A stretch of DNA of 6,097 bases from an uncultured Chthoniobacterales bacterium (lineage in GTDB: Bacteria > Verrucomicrobiota > Verrucomicrobiia > Chthoniobacterales > UBA10450): NCBI GenBank assembly GCA_955652255.1, contig CATPAW010000224.1, forward strand, positions 1 to 6,097. The letters run 5' to 3'. Made by a program: the position numbers and the translations under genes. The notes below the pieces were generated by a model. That model worked only from the letters and a program-made list of their open reading frames with translations. It was not told the DNA's origin and made no database searches. Shown here piece after piece: positions 1 through 5,867 of the stretch (positions within the stretch are counted from its first letter, which is position 1; every line of letters begins with the position of its first letter).

Positions 1-2
1 CC

Positions 3-371
3 CTTAGACAACTGGTCAAGCTTTCCGAGCGCAAAGAAGCGCTCATGACCCAAATTCAGGAGATCGATCGCCGAATGGTGGGCTTGCAGAGCAAGTTCGG
101 CGTTCCGTGGCTCAGCGCGGACCGCAGCGCCCCCGTCACTGTTTCCCGGGCGAGGCGGAGCCGAAATCGCCGCCGGCGCACCAAACGCGGCGCGCTCAAG
201 GAAAAAATTGTGCGGGCCTTGCGCATCGCCGGCCACAAAGGAGCGACGATTCGCGAACTTTCGGAAAAGCTGGGAGTGCCGAGCGCGAATCTTTACGTTT
301 GGTTTAACGGCACCGGCAAAAATGTTCGTGGGGTCAAGAAAATCGGCGTCGCGAAGTATCGATTAGGGTAG
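3..371 (+). CDS. Small coiled-coil, Arg-rich, HTH-like protein (5'-truncated by the window edge)
   Basis: I do not recognise a named family. An ATG exists at position 45, but the frame stays open to the left edge, and the 14 codons before it continue the same heptad pattern (Leu/Ile/Met at visible residues 4, 7, 14, 18, 21 and 25). The true start is therefore probably upstream of the window. The 122 visible residues form an amphipathic coiled coil (about 1-30), a Pro/Ser linker, an arginine-rich stretch (residues 49-62, nine Arg and one Lys in 14), and a C-terminal domain (about 64-122). That domain reads as helix, then TIRELSEKLGVPSANLYVWF, which looks like a helix-turn-helix, then a short strand pair ending KYRLG. 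A nucleic-acid-binding role is inferred from the basic linker and the HTH look; no target can be given. The gene converges on ribF with 50 bases between the stop codons. Coding status is likely; function is unknown. Confidence 0.7.
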   Translation, partial: LRQLVKLSERKEALMTQIQEIDRRMVGLQSKFGVPWLSADRSAPVTVSRARRSRNRRRRTKRGALKEKIVRALRIAGHKGATIRELSEKLGVPSANLYVWFNGTGKNVRGVKKIGVAKYRLG

Positions 372-420
372 GGACAGCGTGCCGTGCTGTCCGCGGACGC
401 CGCAGCGCGCCGTCCCTGCC
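367..420. repeat. Double palindrome between convergent genes; possible bidirectional terminator
   Basis: The gap between the stop codons of the left-hand gene and ribF is one imperfect inverted repeat. The outer arms GGGAC (371-375) and GTCCC (412-416) extend outward with one mismatch. Each half is also a palindrome: GGACAGC (372-378) pairs with GCTGTCC (386-392) around a 7-base loop, and GGACG (395-399) pairs with CGTCC (411-415). The two halves differ mostly by transitions, as expected of diverged or RNA-compensated arms. There is no clear T-tract on either side, so it is not a canonical intrinsic terminator. Its position after two converging genes makes a role in ending or shielding transcripts plausible. 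It may be a copy of a dispersed genomic repeat. Confidence 0.65.
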
Positions 421-421
421 A

Positions 422-1351
422 TCACGCGGCACAAAGTTCGCGCGCCTGCCGGACATCGGCATCGATTTGTTGGGTCAGCGCGTCCAGGCTGTCGAATCTT
501 TGTTCTGCTCTAAGATATCGGACAAATCGGATCTCGACATCTTGGCCATAAATGTCTCGATTGAAATCGAGCAGATAAATTTCGAGGACTCGCTCCGATT
601 TGTCTCTGCTCACGGTTGGTCGATAGCCGAGATTGACGACGCCGTGATACAAAACATCATTGATCCGGGCCTCCGCAAAATAAACGCCGTTGGGCGGAAA
701 TTGCTCGCTGTGCGCGCTTAAATTCGCTGTTGGATAGCCGATTTTCTTCCCGAGATTGTCGCCGCGCACCACCGTGCCCAGGATCGTGTACTCGCGGCCC
801 AGCATCTCCGCCGCCTTGAGGAAATCTCCTTTTTCCACCGCTCGCCGGATCGCCGTGCTGCTCACCACCGTCCCATTCACGCTCACGGACGAAATTCCAA
901 TGACGTTAAAATCAAAGCGGGCGCCGAGTTTCTTGAGAAGATCGAGGTTACCCGTGCGGTTTTTTCCGAAAGACCACTCGTGACCGACGCAAATCTCGCG
1001 CAACGGTTTCGAATTCCCGACAAGTTGCTCGACAAAACTTTCTGGCGGCGTGGATGCAAAATCTCGATTGAACTCGATCATGAGCAGATGACCGACATCG
1101 AGCGCGCGGATGAGTGCGATCTTGTGTTGCGTGGCCGTGAGCAAGTGCGGCGCCGCCTCCGGCCGCAGGACTCTCTCCGGGTGCGGATCGAATGTGACCA
1201 CGACGGGCGTTCCATCCGCGGAATGCGCATGGCGCGCGGAGGTGGAGATGACCGCTTGATGGCCGCGATGAACGCCGTCGAAAACGCCGATGGCCAGAAA
1301 AATCGGGCCACGCAGTTGGCTCAGCTCCGGAATCGAGCGCAAAATTTCCAT
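422..1351 (-). CDS. ribF: Bifunctional riboflavin kinase / FMN adenylyltransferase RibF
   Basis: RibF converts riboflavin to FMN (ATP-dependent kinase) and FMN to FAD (adenylyltransferase) in the cytoplasm. The 309-residue length matches the family. The N-terminal adenylyltransferase domain shows the nucleotidyltransferase motif GVFDGVHRGH (22-31), VTFDPHP (52-58), the VGHEWSFGKNRTGN loop (122-135) and SSTAIRR (164-170). The C-terminal kinase domain shows GTVVRGDNLGKKIGYPTANL (192-211), NGVYFAEA (221-228), VNLGYRPTV (239-247) and LEIYLLDF (256-263), with Glu257 at the expected catalytic position. The ATG at 1351 is preceded by AGGA nine bases upstream, and the start is 17 bases after the truB stop, so it is the last gene of the operon. 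No FMN riboswitch lies ahead of it, so expression presumably follows the operon. Recognition is firm. Confidence 0.96.
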   Translation of the reverse strand: MEILRSIPELSQLRGPIFLAIGVFDGVHRGHQAVISTSARHAHSADGTPVVVTFDPHPERVLRPEAAPHLLTATQHKIALIRALDVGHLLMIEFNRDFASTPPESFVEQLVGNSKPLREICVGHEWSFGKNRTGNLDLLKKLGARFDFNVIGISSVSVNGTVVSSTAIRRAVEKGDFLKAAEMLGREYTILGTVVRGDNLGKKIGYPTANLSAHSEQFPPNGVYFAEARINDVLYHGVVNLGYRPTVSRDKSERVLEIYLLDFNRDIYGQDVEIRFVRYLRAEQRFDSLDALTQQIDADVRQARELCAA

Positions 1352-1360
1352 GATTGTCGA

Positions 1361-1364
1361 TCCT
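1361..1364 (-). promoter_or_regulatory. Ribosome binding site of ribF
   Basis: AGGA on the minus strand, nine bases before the ribF ATG and inside the short truB-ribF gap. It supports the ATG at 1351 as the start. Spacing is at the long end of normal. Confidence 0.5.
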
Positions 1365-1368
1365 GCGA

Positions 1369-2094
1369 TTATGCGCCGCGCATGCGCGAAACTTCCGGCA
1401 GGGTCAAGATGCGCTTCAAGATTTCTTCGCGCGACGCGCTTTTGATTTCGGCAACGCTAATTGCTCGATCGACGCCGAATCGTCCCGACTTGGTTCGGCG
1501 CAATGATTTCAAATGCGCGCCGCACCCGAGCGTTTCGCCGATGTCGTGAACATAAGTGCGAACGTAAAAGCCTTTGCTGCAAACAACGCTGAAATCGATT
1601 TCGGGAAGAGCGATCCGATCAACCGTGTAGCGATAAACATGGACGAGCCGGGGTTCCCGCTCGACCACTTTTCCCTCCCGCGCCAGCTTATAAAGTGGGA
1701 CGCCGCCGTGTTTGATCGCCGAAACCATGGGAGGCATTTGGTAAAAATCGCCGCAAAACTTTTCAAAGGCGGCGCGAACTTGATTTTCATCCAGCGCAGG
1801 AACAGGCCGTTGATCAATCACTTTTCCTTGTCGATCTTGCGTGCTGGTTGTGATGCCGAGCGCAAGCGTGCCGGCGTATTTTTTGTCCTCGCTCATGAGC
1901 AGGTCCTGGATTTTCGTGCCGCGCCCGAGCGTGAGCAGGAGCAAACCGGTGGCGATGGGATCGAGCGTGCCGCAATGGCCGACTTTTTTCATCTCGAGTT
2001 TGCGCCGAATGAGCGCGACCACGTCGTGCGACGTCATCCCCTCGGCCTTGTCCACGAGAAGAACGCCGTCAGGAGTTGCAGTCAACGACGTCAC
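1369..2094 (-). CDS. truB: tRNA pseudouridine(55) synthase TruB
   Basis: TruB isomerises uridine 55 to pseudouridine in the T-loop of tRNAs and also acts as a tRNA folding chaperone. The 241-residue product carries the catalytic motif GHCGTLDPIATGLL (39-52) with nucleophile Asp45, then KKYAGTLALGITTSTQDRQG (71-90), MPPMVSAIKHGGVPLYKLAREG (from 120) and the region around KGFYVRTYVHDIGETLG (174-190), which includes the conserved Tyr and Arg of the active site. The start is GTG, chosen because AAAGG lies six bases upstream and no other start precedes the conserved N-terminus until Met20. It begins inside the end of nrnA, overlapping by 26 bases in another frame, which suggests translational coupling. 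At 241 residues it is shorter than the E. coli enzyme (about 314), with only about 30 residues after the catalytic domain, so a full C-terminal PUA domain appears absent. Such short forms are known. Confidence 0.96.
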   Translation of the reverse strand: MTSLTATPDGVLLVDKAEGMTSHDVVALIRRKLEMKKVGHCGTLDPIATGLLLLTLGRGTKIQDLLMSEDKKYAGTLALGITTSTQDRQGKVIDQRPVPALDENQVRAAFEKFCGDFYQMPPMVSAIKHGGVPLYKLAREGKVVEREPRLVHVYRYTVDRIALPEIDFSVVCSKGFYVRTYVHDIGETLGCGAHLKSLRRTKSGRFGVDRAISVAEIKSASREEILKRILTLPEVSRMRGA

Positions 2095-3049
2095 AAATTG
2101 CCTTTAACACTCGCTCCTCCACTTCAGCAAGCGGGCCGCGGATGCGCGCGCCCGCGGCGAGCGTATGTCCGCCGCCGCCAAATTTCTGACAGATCGCGCA
2201 CACGTCTGCCTTTTCGCTCTTCGAACGCATACTCACGCGCACCTTGCCGTCAGCCAGTTCTTCAAAGAAAACTGCAACGATGACTCCACGAATGGCGCGG
2301 AGATGATCGATGAGACCTTCATTATCTTCTGGAATAACCCCAAGTTCCGCGGCCGTTTTCAGGCTCAGACTAAAACTGGCCACACGGCCTTTACCTTCAA
2401 ACCGCAGTGTGCGCAGCAGCTCGCGCAACAATTCAACCCGCCGGCGTGGAAAATTTTCGTGAACTTGCTGGCTGACCGATCCAACATCGACACCCACGCG
2501 GACAAGCTCCGCCGCGATCTCAAAAGTCCGGGCCGTCGTGTTCGGATATTGAAACGAGCCAGTGTCGGTGCAGATCGCGACGTAAAGATTTTCGGCGATC
2601 GCATGATCGATCGGCAAGTGCTCGCTTTTGATCAGCTCGAAAAGAATTTGGCCGGTCGCCGGTGCGGTTGGATCGACATAAACCAGATCGCCATAGCCTG
2701 GATTGCTCGGGTGATGGTCGATGTTGATCCAAACTTTCGCCGAGCGGATGGCCTCGAGCGCGGTGCCGAGCCGATTTTGGATGGCGGTGTCGAGTGCGAT
2801 TGCAACATCGACATCCTCCGGGGCGGAGGGTGGTTTAGTCAGAAGTTCCGCGCGGGAAAGAAAGGAATATTTTTCGAGCATTCCATCTTCATTCCAGACG
2901 CGGACGTCTTTGCCGAGTTGCTTGAGTGAAAGAGCGAGCGCGAGTTGACTGCCGAGCGCGTCGCCGTCCGGACGCACATGGCCGAGGACGGCAAAGCGTT
3001 CGTGCTCGCGAAGTGCGCTATTAATTTCCGCGAACGTGCAATTGGTCAT
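2069..3049 (-). CDS. nrnA: DHH/DHHA1 phosphoesterase, NrnA-like (oligoribonuclease / pAp phosphatase)
   Basis: Members of this family degrade 2-5 nucleotide RNA fragments (nanoRNA) and dephosphorylate pAp to AMP, using two divalent metal ions. The 326-residue length is usual for NrnA. The DHH domain shows GHVRPDGDALGS (23-34; His24, Asp28, Asp30), ALDT (85-88; Asp87), the DHH triad (Asp111-His112-His113) and CTDTGSFQ (160-167; Asp162), which together supply the metal ligands. The DHHA1 domain ends in the substrate-binding GGGGH loop (291-295), followed by AAGARI. The single-domain-pair size argues against RecJ, which is much longer. Position between rbfA and truB is the classic nrnA location in many phyla. 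The ATG at 3049 has at best a weak AAGA five bases upstream, and a palindromic repeat fills the leader. Activity on nanoRNA versus pAp is inferred from family, not shown by the sequence. Confidence 0.92.
   Translation of the reverse strand: MTNCTFAEINSALREHERFAVLGHVRPDGDALGSQLALALSLKQLGKDVRVWNEDGMLEKYSFLSRAELLTKPPSAPEDVDVAIALDTAIQNRLGTALEAIRSAKVWINIDHHPSNPGYGDLVYVDPTAPATGQILFELIKSEHLPIDHAIAENLYVAICTDTGSFQYPNTTARTFEIAAELVRVGVDVGSVSQQVHENFPRRRVELLRELLRTLRFEGKGRVASFSLSLKTAAELGVIPEDNEGLIDHLRAIRGVIVAVFFEELADGKVRVSMRSKSEKADVCAICQKFGGGGHTLAAGARIRGPLAEVEERVLKAICDVVDCNS
2101..2105 (-). promoter_or_regulatory. Ribosome binding site of truB inside nrnA
   Basis: AAAGG on the minus strand, six bases before the GTG at 2094 and located within the nrnA coding sequence. 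It decides the GTG start and the 26-base overlap with nrnA, and suggests that ribosomes finishing nrnA can reinitiate on truB. Confidence 0.55.
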
Positions 3050-3055
3050 GAACGT

Positions 3056-3152
3056 CTTGCAGCCACCGCGTAGGGGCGGGTTCGCAATATCGACAATGGT
3101 TCGTCGTTACTACTGACGCCCCATATGGCGGTGGTTACAAAACCCTTGCAGC
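3056..3152. repeat. Long stem-loop repeat between rbfA and nrnA, flanked by 8-bp direct repeats
   Basis: Inverted arms CCACCGC (3063-3069) and GCGGTGG (3128-3134) pair perfectly. After a small internal loop, GGGGCG (3073-3078) pairs with CGCCCC (3117-3122), leaving a 38-base apical region. The same 8 bases, CTTGCAGC, occur at 3056-3063 and 3145-3152, on either side of the stem. The left copy abuts the stem (sharing one base); the right copy is separated from it by ten bases. The arrangement resembles a small non-coding mobile repeat with a target-site duplication, though the arm ends are not symmetrically placed. No coding frame is supported here. In the operon mRNA it would fold just ahead of the nrnA start. 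Confidence 0.6.
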
Positions 3153-3503
3153 TCATTTCGCCTTCCCCCGAGGCGTTTCGATCTCCTGCAAAATCTCGAT
3201 TACGCGAGTGCCCCGCTCGATGGAATCGTCGAGATGAAAAAGGAGATGCGGTGTGTATTTCAAAACGACGCGGCGCGCTAACTCAGCTTGCAGTGCTGGG
3301 CGATGGGATTCCAGTTTATTAATGACGCTCGCGTCGCCGGCGGGTCCGAGAACGCTGACGAAGACGTGCGCGTTTTTTAAATCGGCAGTCACATCGACAT
3401 GGTTGATGCTGACCAGCGCACCCTCGAACGTTATTTCGCGCGCGACGATGCTGCTGAGCTCGCGTTTCAGGACTTCGTTGACGCGTAATTGTCGATGTTT
3501 CAT
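3153..3503 (-). CDS. rbfA: 30S ribosome-binding factor RbfA
   Basis: RbfA binds the 30S subunit, helps mature the 5' end of 16S rRNA, and is important for cold adaptation. The 116-residue length matches the family. The product is one KH-type domain: the N-terminal helix with RVNEVLKRELSSIV (7-20), the strand pair around VSINHVDVTADLKNAHVFVSVLG (31-53) with the conserved Asp-Leu-x-x-Ala, a second helix (about 60-79), and RVVLKYTPHLLFHLDDSIERG (78-98), where the Pro, Phe, Asp and Glu match the family signature. It follows infB, its usual partner. The ATG at 3503 is not preceded by a Shine-Dalgarno sequence; a palindromic repeat ends only seven bases upstream. Its own stop is 103 bases before nrnA. 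Confidence 0.95.
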   Translation of the reverse strand: MKHRQLRVNEVLKRELSSIVAREITFEGALVSINHVDVTADLKNAHVFVSVLGPAGDASVINKLESHRPALQAELARRVVLKYTPHLLFHLDDSIERGTRVIEILQEIETPRGKAK

Positions 3504-3510
3504 TTTTGAA

Positions 3511-3576
3511 TGTAGCCGCCCCGCTCCGCCGGGGCGCTGGTGTTACACCCCACGGCGACAGAACGCCGTGGCCACA
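3511..3576. repeat. 66-bp palindromic element with two strong hairpins in the infB-rbfA gap
   Basis: The element nearly fills the 76-base infB-rbfA gap. Two perfect stems are visible: CGCCCCG (3517-3523) with CGGGGCG (3530-3536) around a 6-base loop, and CCACGGCG (3550-3557) with CGCCGTGG (3564-3571) around a 6-base loop. Between them GGTGT-T-ACACC (3539-3549) is a third short palindrome. The outermost bases TGTAGCC (3511-3517) and GGCCACA (3570-3576) are inverted repeats with one mismatch, marking the likely element ends. The high order and the defined ends suggest a dispersed intergenic repeat of the REP/MITE kind rather than a gene-specific terminator; no T-tract follows the hairpins. In the operon mRNA it could slow 3' decay of the infB part or reduce rbfA initiation. 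Confidence 0.65.
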
Positions 3577-3579
3577 GCC

Positions 3580-5814
3580 TCACAATTTTTGCGCGATCTG
3601 CTCGAGTTGATAGCACTCGATGATATCGCCCACTTGATATTCGTTGAAGTCGCCGAGTTTGATGCCGCATTCAAGACCCGAGCGCACTTCTTTCACATCG
3701 TCCTGGAAACGGCGCAGTGTTGAAATTCCGCCGTCATAAACCGGCTGGCGTTTCCGCAGCACACGCGCGCGGCCCGCGCGGGCGATACGGCCATCGGTGA
3801 CCAGGCAACCAGCGACGATGCCTTTGCTCAGTTGGAAGACTTGTTTCACCTCGGCGTGACCAATGACTGTTTCGCGATGTTCCGGATCGAGCAGGCCAGC
3901 CATCGCTTCTTTAATTTGGTCGAGCAATTCATAAATGATGCTGTAGAGCTTGACCTGGACGCCTTCGCGTTTTGCCGAGGTGACCGCCATGCTCTCGACC
4001 TTAATGTTGAAACCGACGACGACGGCATTCGATGCGCTGGCCAAAAGAATGTCCGATTCCGAGATCGGCCCCACCGCTGAGTGGATGATTTCGAGGTCGA
4101 TTTTTTTGCTCTCGATCTGGTGCAACGCGCCAACGAGCGCTTCGAGGGACCCCTGGGCGTCACACTTCAAGACAATGCGTAAAACTTTTTTCCCATCGGC
4201 TCCTTCCAGCAAACTCTCGAGGGTGGCGCGCTGCGGTACGGTCAATTTGTCCGCGCGTTTCGCCTGCAATCTTTCCTCGCTCAAAGTTTTCGCCGAACGC
4301 TCCGATTCCATAACAAGAAATTCGTCGCCGGCATTCGGGAGTCCGGTAAAACCAAGCACTTTCACAGGTGTCGCCAGGGTGGCTTCCTCGATCGATTGGC
4401 CGCGATCGTCCATCAGCGATTTGACTTTGCCGGCGTAATCGCCGCAGATGAAAGGGTCGCCGATTTTCAGAGTGCCCATTTGCACAATCACGGTCGCGGT
4501 GGGTCCGCGGCCAGATTCCACCCGGGCTTCGATGACTGTGCCGCGGGGTGTGGCCGTGGGCGACGCTTTCAGTTCCATCACTTCCGCTTGCAGCGCCATC
4601 ATCTCCAGCAGGTGATCGATGCCCGTGCCTTTCGTGGCGGAAACCGGACAGACAATCGTTTCGCCGCCCCAATCCTCCGGCGCAAGATCCCGCTCCTGCA
4701 ATTGCTTTTTCACCTTGTCGATGTTTGCCGAGGGAAGATCGATCTTGTTGATTGCTACCATGATTTTCACGTGGGGCGCGGCCTTGGCGTGATTAATCGC
4801 CTCGATTGTTTGCGGCATGATGCCGTCATCGGCCGCCACCACCAGCACAACGATGTCAGTGATGTTCGCGCCGCGTGCGCGCATCGCGGTGAAAGCGGCG
4901 TGGCCCGGCGTATCGATAAAAGTTATTTTCGATCCTTTGTATTCAACTTGATACGCGCCGATGTGTTGGGTAATTCCACCGGCTTCACCCGCCGCCACCC
5001 GCGTCTTGCGAATCGCGTCCAGCAACGAAGTTTTGCCGTGATCGACGTGACCCATAAAAGTGATGATGGGACCACGCGGTTTGAGTTCCTCTTTCTTGGC
5101 AATGACCGGCGGAGGCGGCGCCACCACCACCTGCTCGACTTTGTGAACGCCGCCGCCTTTTTCGCGGCGCTCCATTTCGAAAACGAAGCCGTGGTCCTGA
5201 CAAATTTTCGACGCGACGTCGGGTTCGATGGTTTGATTGATGTTCGCGAAAATATTCAAGCTCATCAGCTCGGCGATGAGCTGGTGCGGTTTCAAGCCGA
5301 GCTGCGTCGCCAATTCTTTCACGACGATCGGCGGCTTGATGTGAATGATCTTCTGTGGCTCGACTTCTGGCTCTACGGGCGCTGCCGGCGCGGCCGTTCC
5401 ATCGACAGTTATACTTGGAGTGGCGGCTTGAGGTTCATTTGGCGATTCAACTTTCGGTGTTGGCGCCGCGGGCCTGTCGATCTTAGGTGACGCAGTGGAC
5501 GCTTCCAGCGAAGCGCGTATACGCGAGATCGGCGGGAGGACGGCGGTCTTCTTTTTTACTTCACCGTCTTTTTCCGATTTCTTCTGCGTCTTTTTTTCGT
5601 CGATTAGGGAAACCCTCTCAACTTCGCGATGCGGCGGTAACGAAGGCGATTTCGCCGGAGCTTTCGCTACAGGCTGGTGCGACGCTTCCGTTTTTCTTGC
5701 CGGAGCAGTCGCGTGTGCACGCGCCGGTTTATGCTCTGTGGTTTTTTTAGCGGCCTTGGCTTTCGAAGCGGCCGGCTTGCGTGCCGCAGTTTTCCTGGTC
5801 GTCTTTGTTGGCAT
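3580..5814 (-). CDS. infB: Translation initiation factor IF2
   Basis: IF2 is the GTPase that brings fMet-tRNA to the 30S subunit and promotes joining of the 50S subunit. The 744-residue product has a Lys/Ala/Pro-rich disordered N-terminus (1-160), a single IF2_N domain (about 163-213, VVKELATQLGLKPHQL onward), and a linker. The G domain carries G1 GHVDHGKT (255-262), G2 GGITQHIG (279-286), G3 DTPGHA (301-306), G4 NKID (356-359) and G5 SATKG (392-396). Domain II starts near 425. The C-terminal half includes VLKCDAQGSLEAL (548-560) and ends with ECGIKLGDFNEYQVGD (715-730), part of the fMet-tRNA-binding domain. All GTPase motifs are intact. The ATG at 5814 is chosen because the basic N-terminus begins there; no Shine-Dalgarno sequence precedes it. 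It lies 53 bases after nusA, the standard neighbour. Confidence 0.98.
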   Translation of the reverse strand: MPTKTTRKTAARKPAASKAKAAKKTTEHKPARAHATAPARKTEASHQPVAKAPAKSPSLPPHREVERVSLIDEKKTQKKSEKDGEVKKKTAVLPPISRIRASLEASTASPKIDRPAAPTPKVESPNEPQAATPSITVDGTAAPAAPVEPEVEPQKIIHIKPPIVVKELATQLGLKPHQLIAELMSLNIFANINQTIEPDVASKICQDHGFVFEMERREKGGGVHKVEQVVVAPPPPVIAKKEELKPRGPIITFMGHVDHGKTSLLDAIRKTRVAAGEAGGITQHIGAYQVEYKGSKITFIDTPGHAAFTAMRARGANITDIVVLVVAADDGIMPQTIEAINHAKAAPHVKIMVAINKIDLPSANIDKVKKQLQERDLAPEDWGGETIVCPVSATKGTGIDHLLEMMALQAEVMELKASPTATPRGTVIEARVESGRGPTATVIVQMGTLKIGDPFICGDYAGKVKSLMDDRGQSIEEATLATPVKVLGFTGLPNAGDEFLVMESERSAKTLSEERLQAKRADKLTVPQRATLESLLEGADGKKVLRIVLKCDAQGSLEALVGALHQIESKKIDLEIIHSAVGPISESDILLASASNAVVVGFNIKVESMAVTSAKREGVQVKLYSIIYELLDQIKEAMAGLLDPEHRETVIGHAEVKQVFQLSKGIVAGCLVTDGRIARAGRARVLRKRQPVYDGGISTLRRFQDDVKEVRSGLECGIKLGDFNEYQVGDIIECYQLEQIAQKL

Positions 5815-5837
5815 TGCTGTTCTGTAAAATTTCGCTC

Positions 5838-5866
5838 ATGGCTCGAGCGCGTTAAAGCAGAGCCAT
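5838..5866. promoter_or_regulatory. 7-bp inverted repeat in the nusA-infB gap
   Basis: ATGGCTC (5838-5844) and GAGCCAT (5860-5866) are perfect inverted arms around a 15-base spacer, starting two bases beyond the nusA stop codon. On the transcribed strand the hairpin is followed by GAGCGAAATTTTA, which has only four T residues, so it is a weak terminator or attenuator at best. The right arm of the transcript hairpin contains an ATG (5839-5837) opening a short out-of-frame reading frame across the infB start. A regulatory role is inference from position. Confidence 0.35.
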
Positions 5867-5867
5867 C

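Noticed and set aside
422..1400. Possible FMN riboswitch or internal promoter before ribF
   Set aside because: Only 17 bases separate truB and ribF, which leaves no room for an FMN aptamer, and no convincing -35/-10 pair was seen.
980..1549. 189-codon plus-strand frame crossing the truB-ribF junction
   Set aside because: Antisense to both genes, and no domain or convincing start signal was seen.
1929..1980. Cys instead of the more common Thr in the TruB GHxGTLDP motif
   Set aside because: This position varies naturally in the family, and the catalytic Asp and surrounding residues are intact, so it is not a sign of inactivation.
1513..2283. 256-codon open frame on the plus strand opposite truB and nrnA
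   Set aside because: Antisense to two well-supported genes, spans their overlap, and its translation is low-complexity Arg/Ala-rich with no motif.
2165..2929. 254-codon plus-strand frame opposite nrnA
   Set aside because: The opposite strand encodes a full set of DHH/DHHA1 motifs; this frame is a shadow.
4396..5490. 364-codon open frame on the plus strand opposite infB
   Set aside because: It is fully antisense to the intact IF2 coding sequence. Its His/Arg/Asp-rich translation has no recognisable domain and is what the complement of a GC-rich gene produces.
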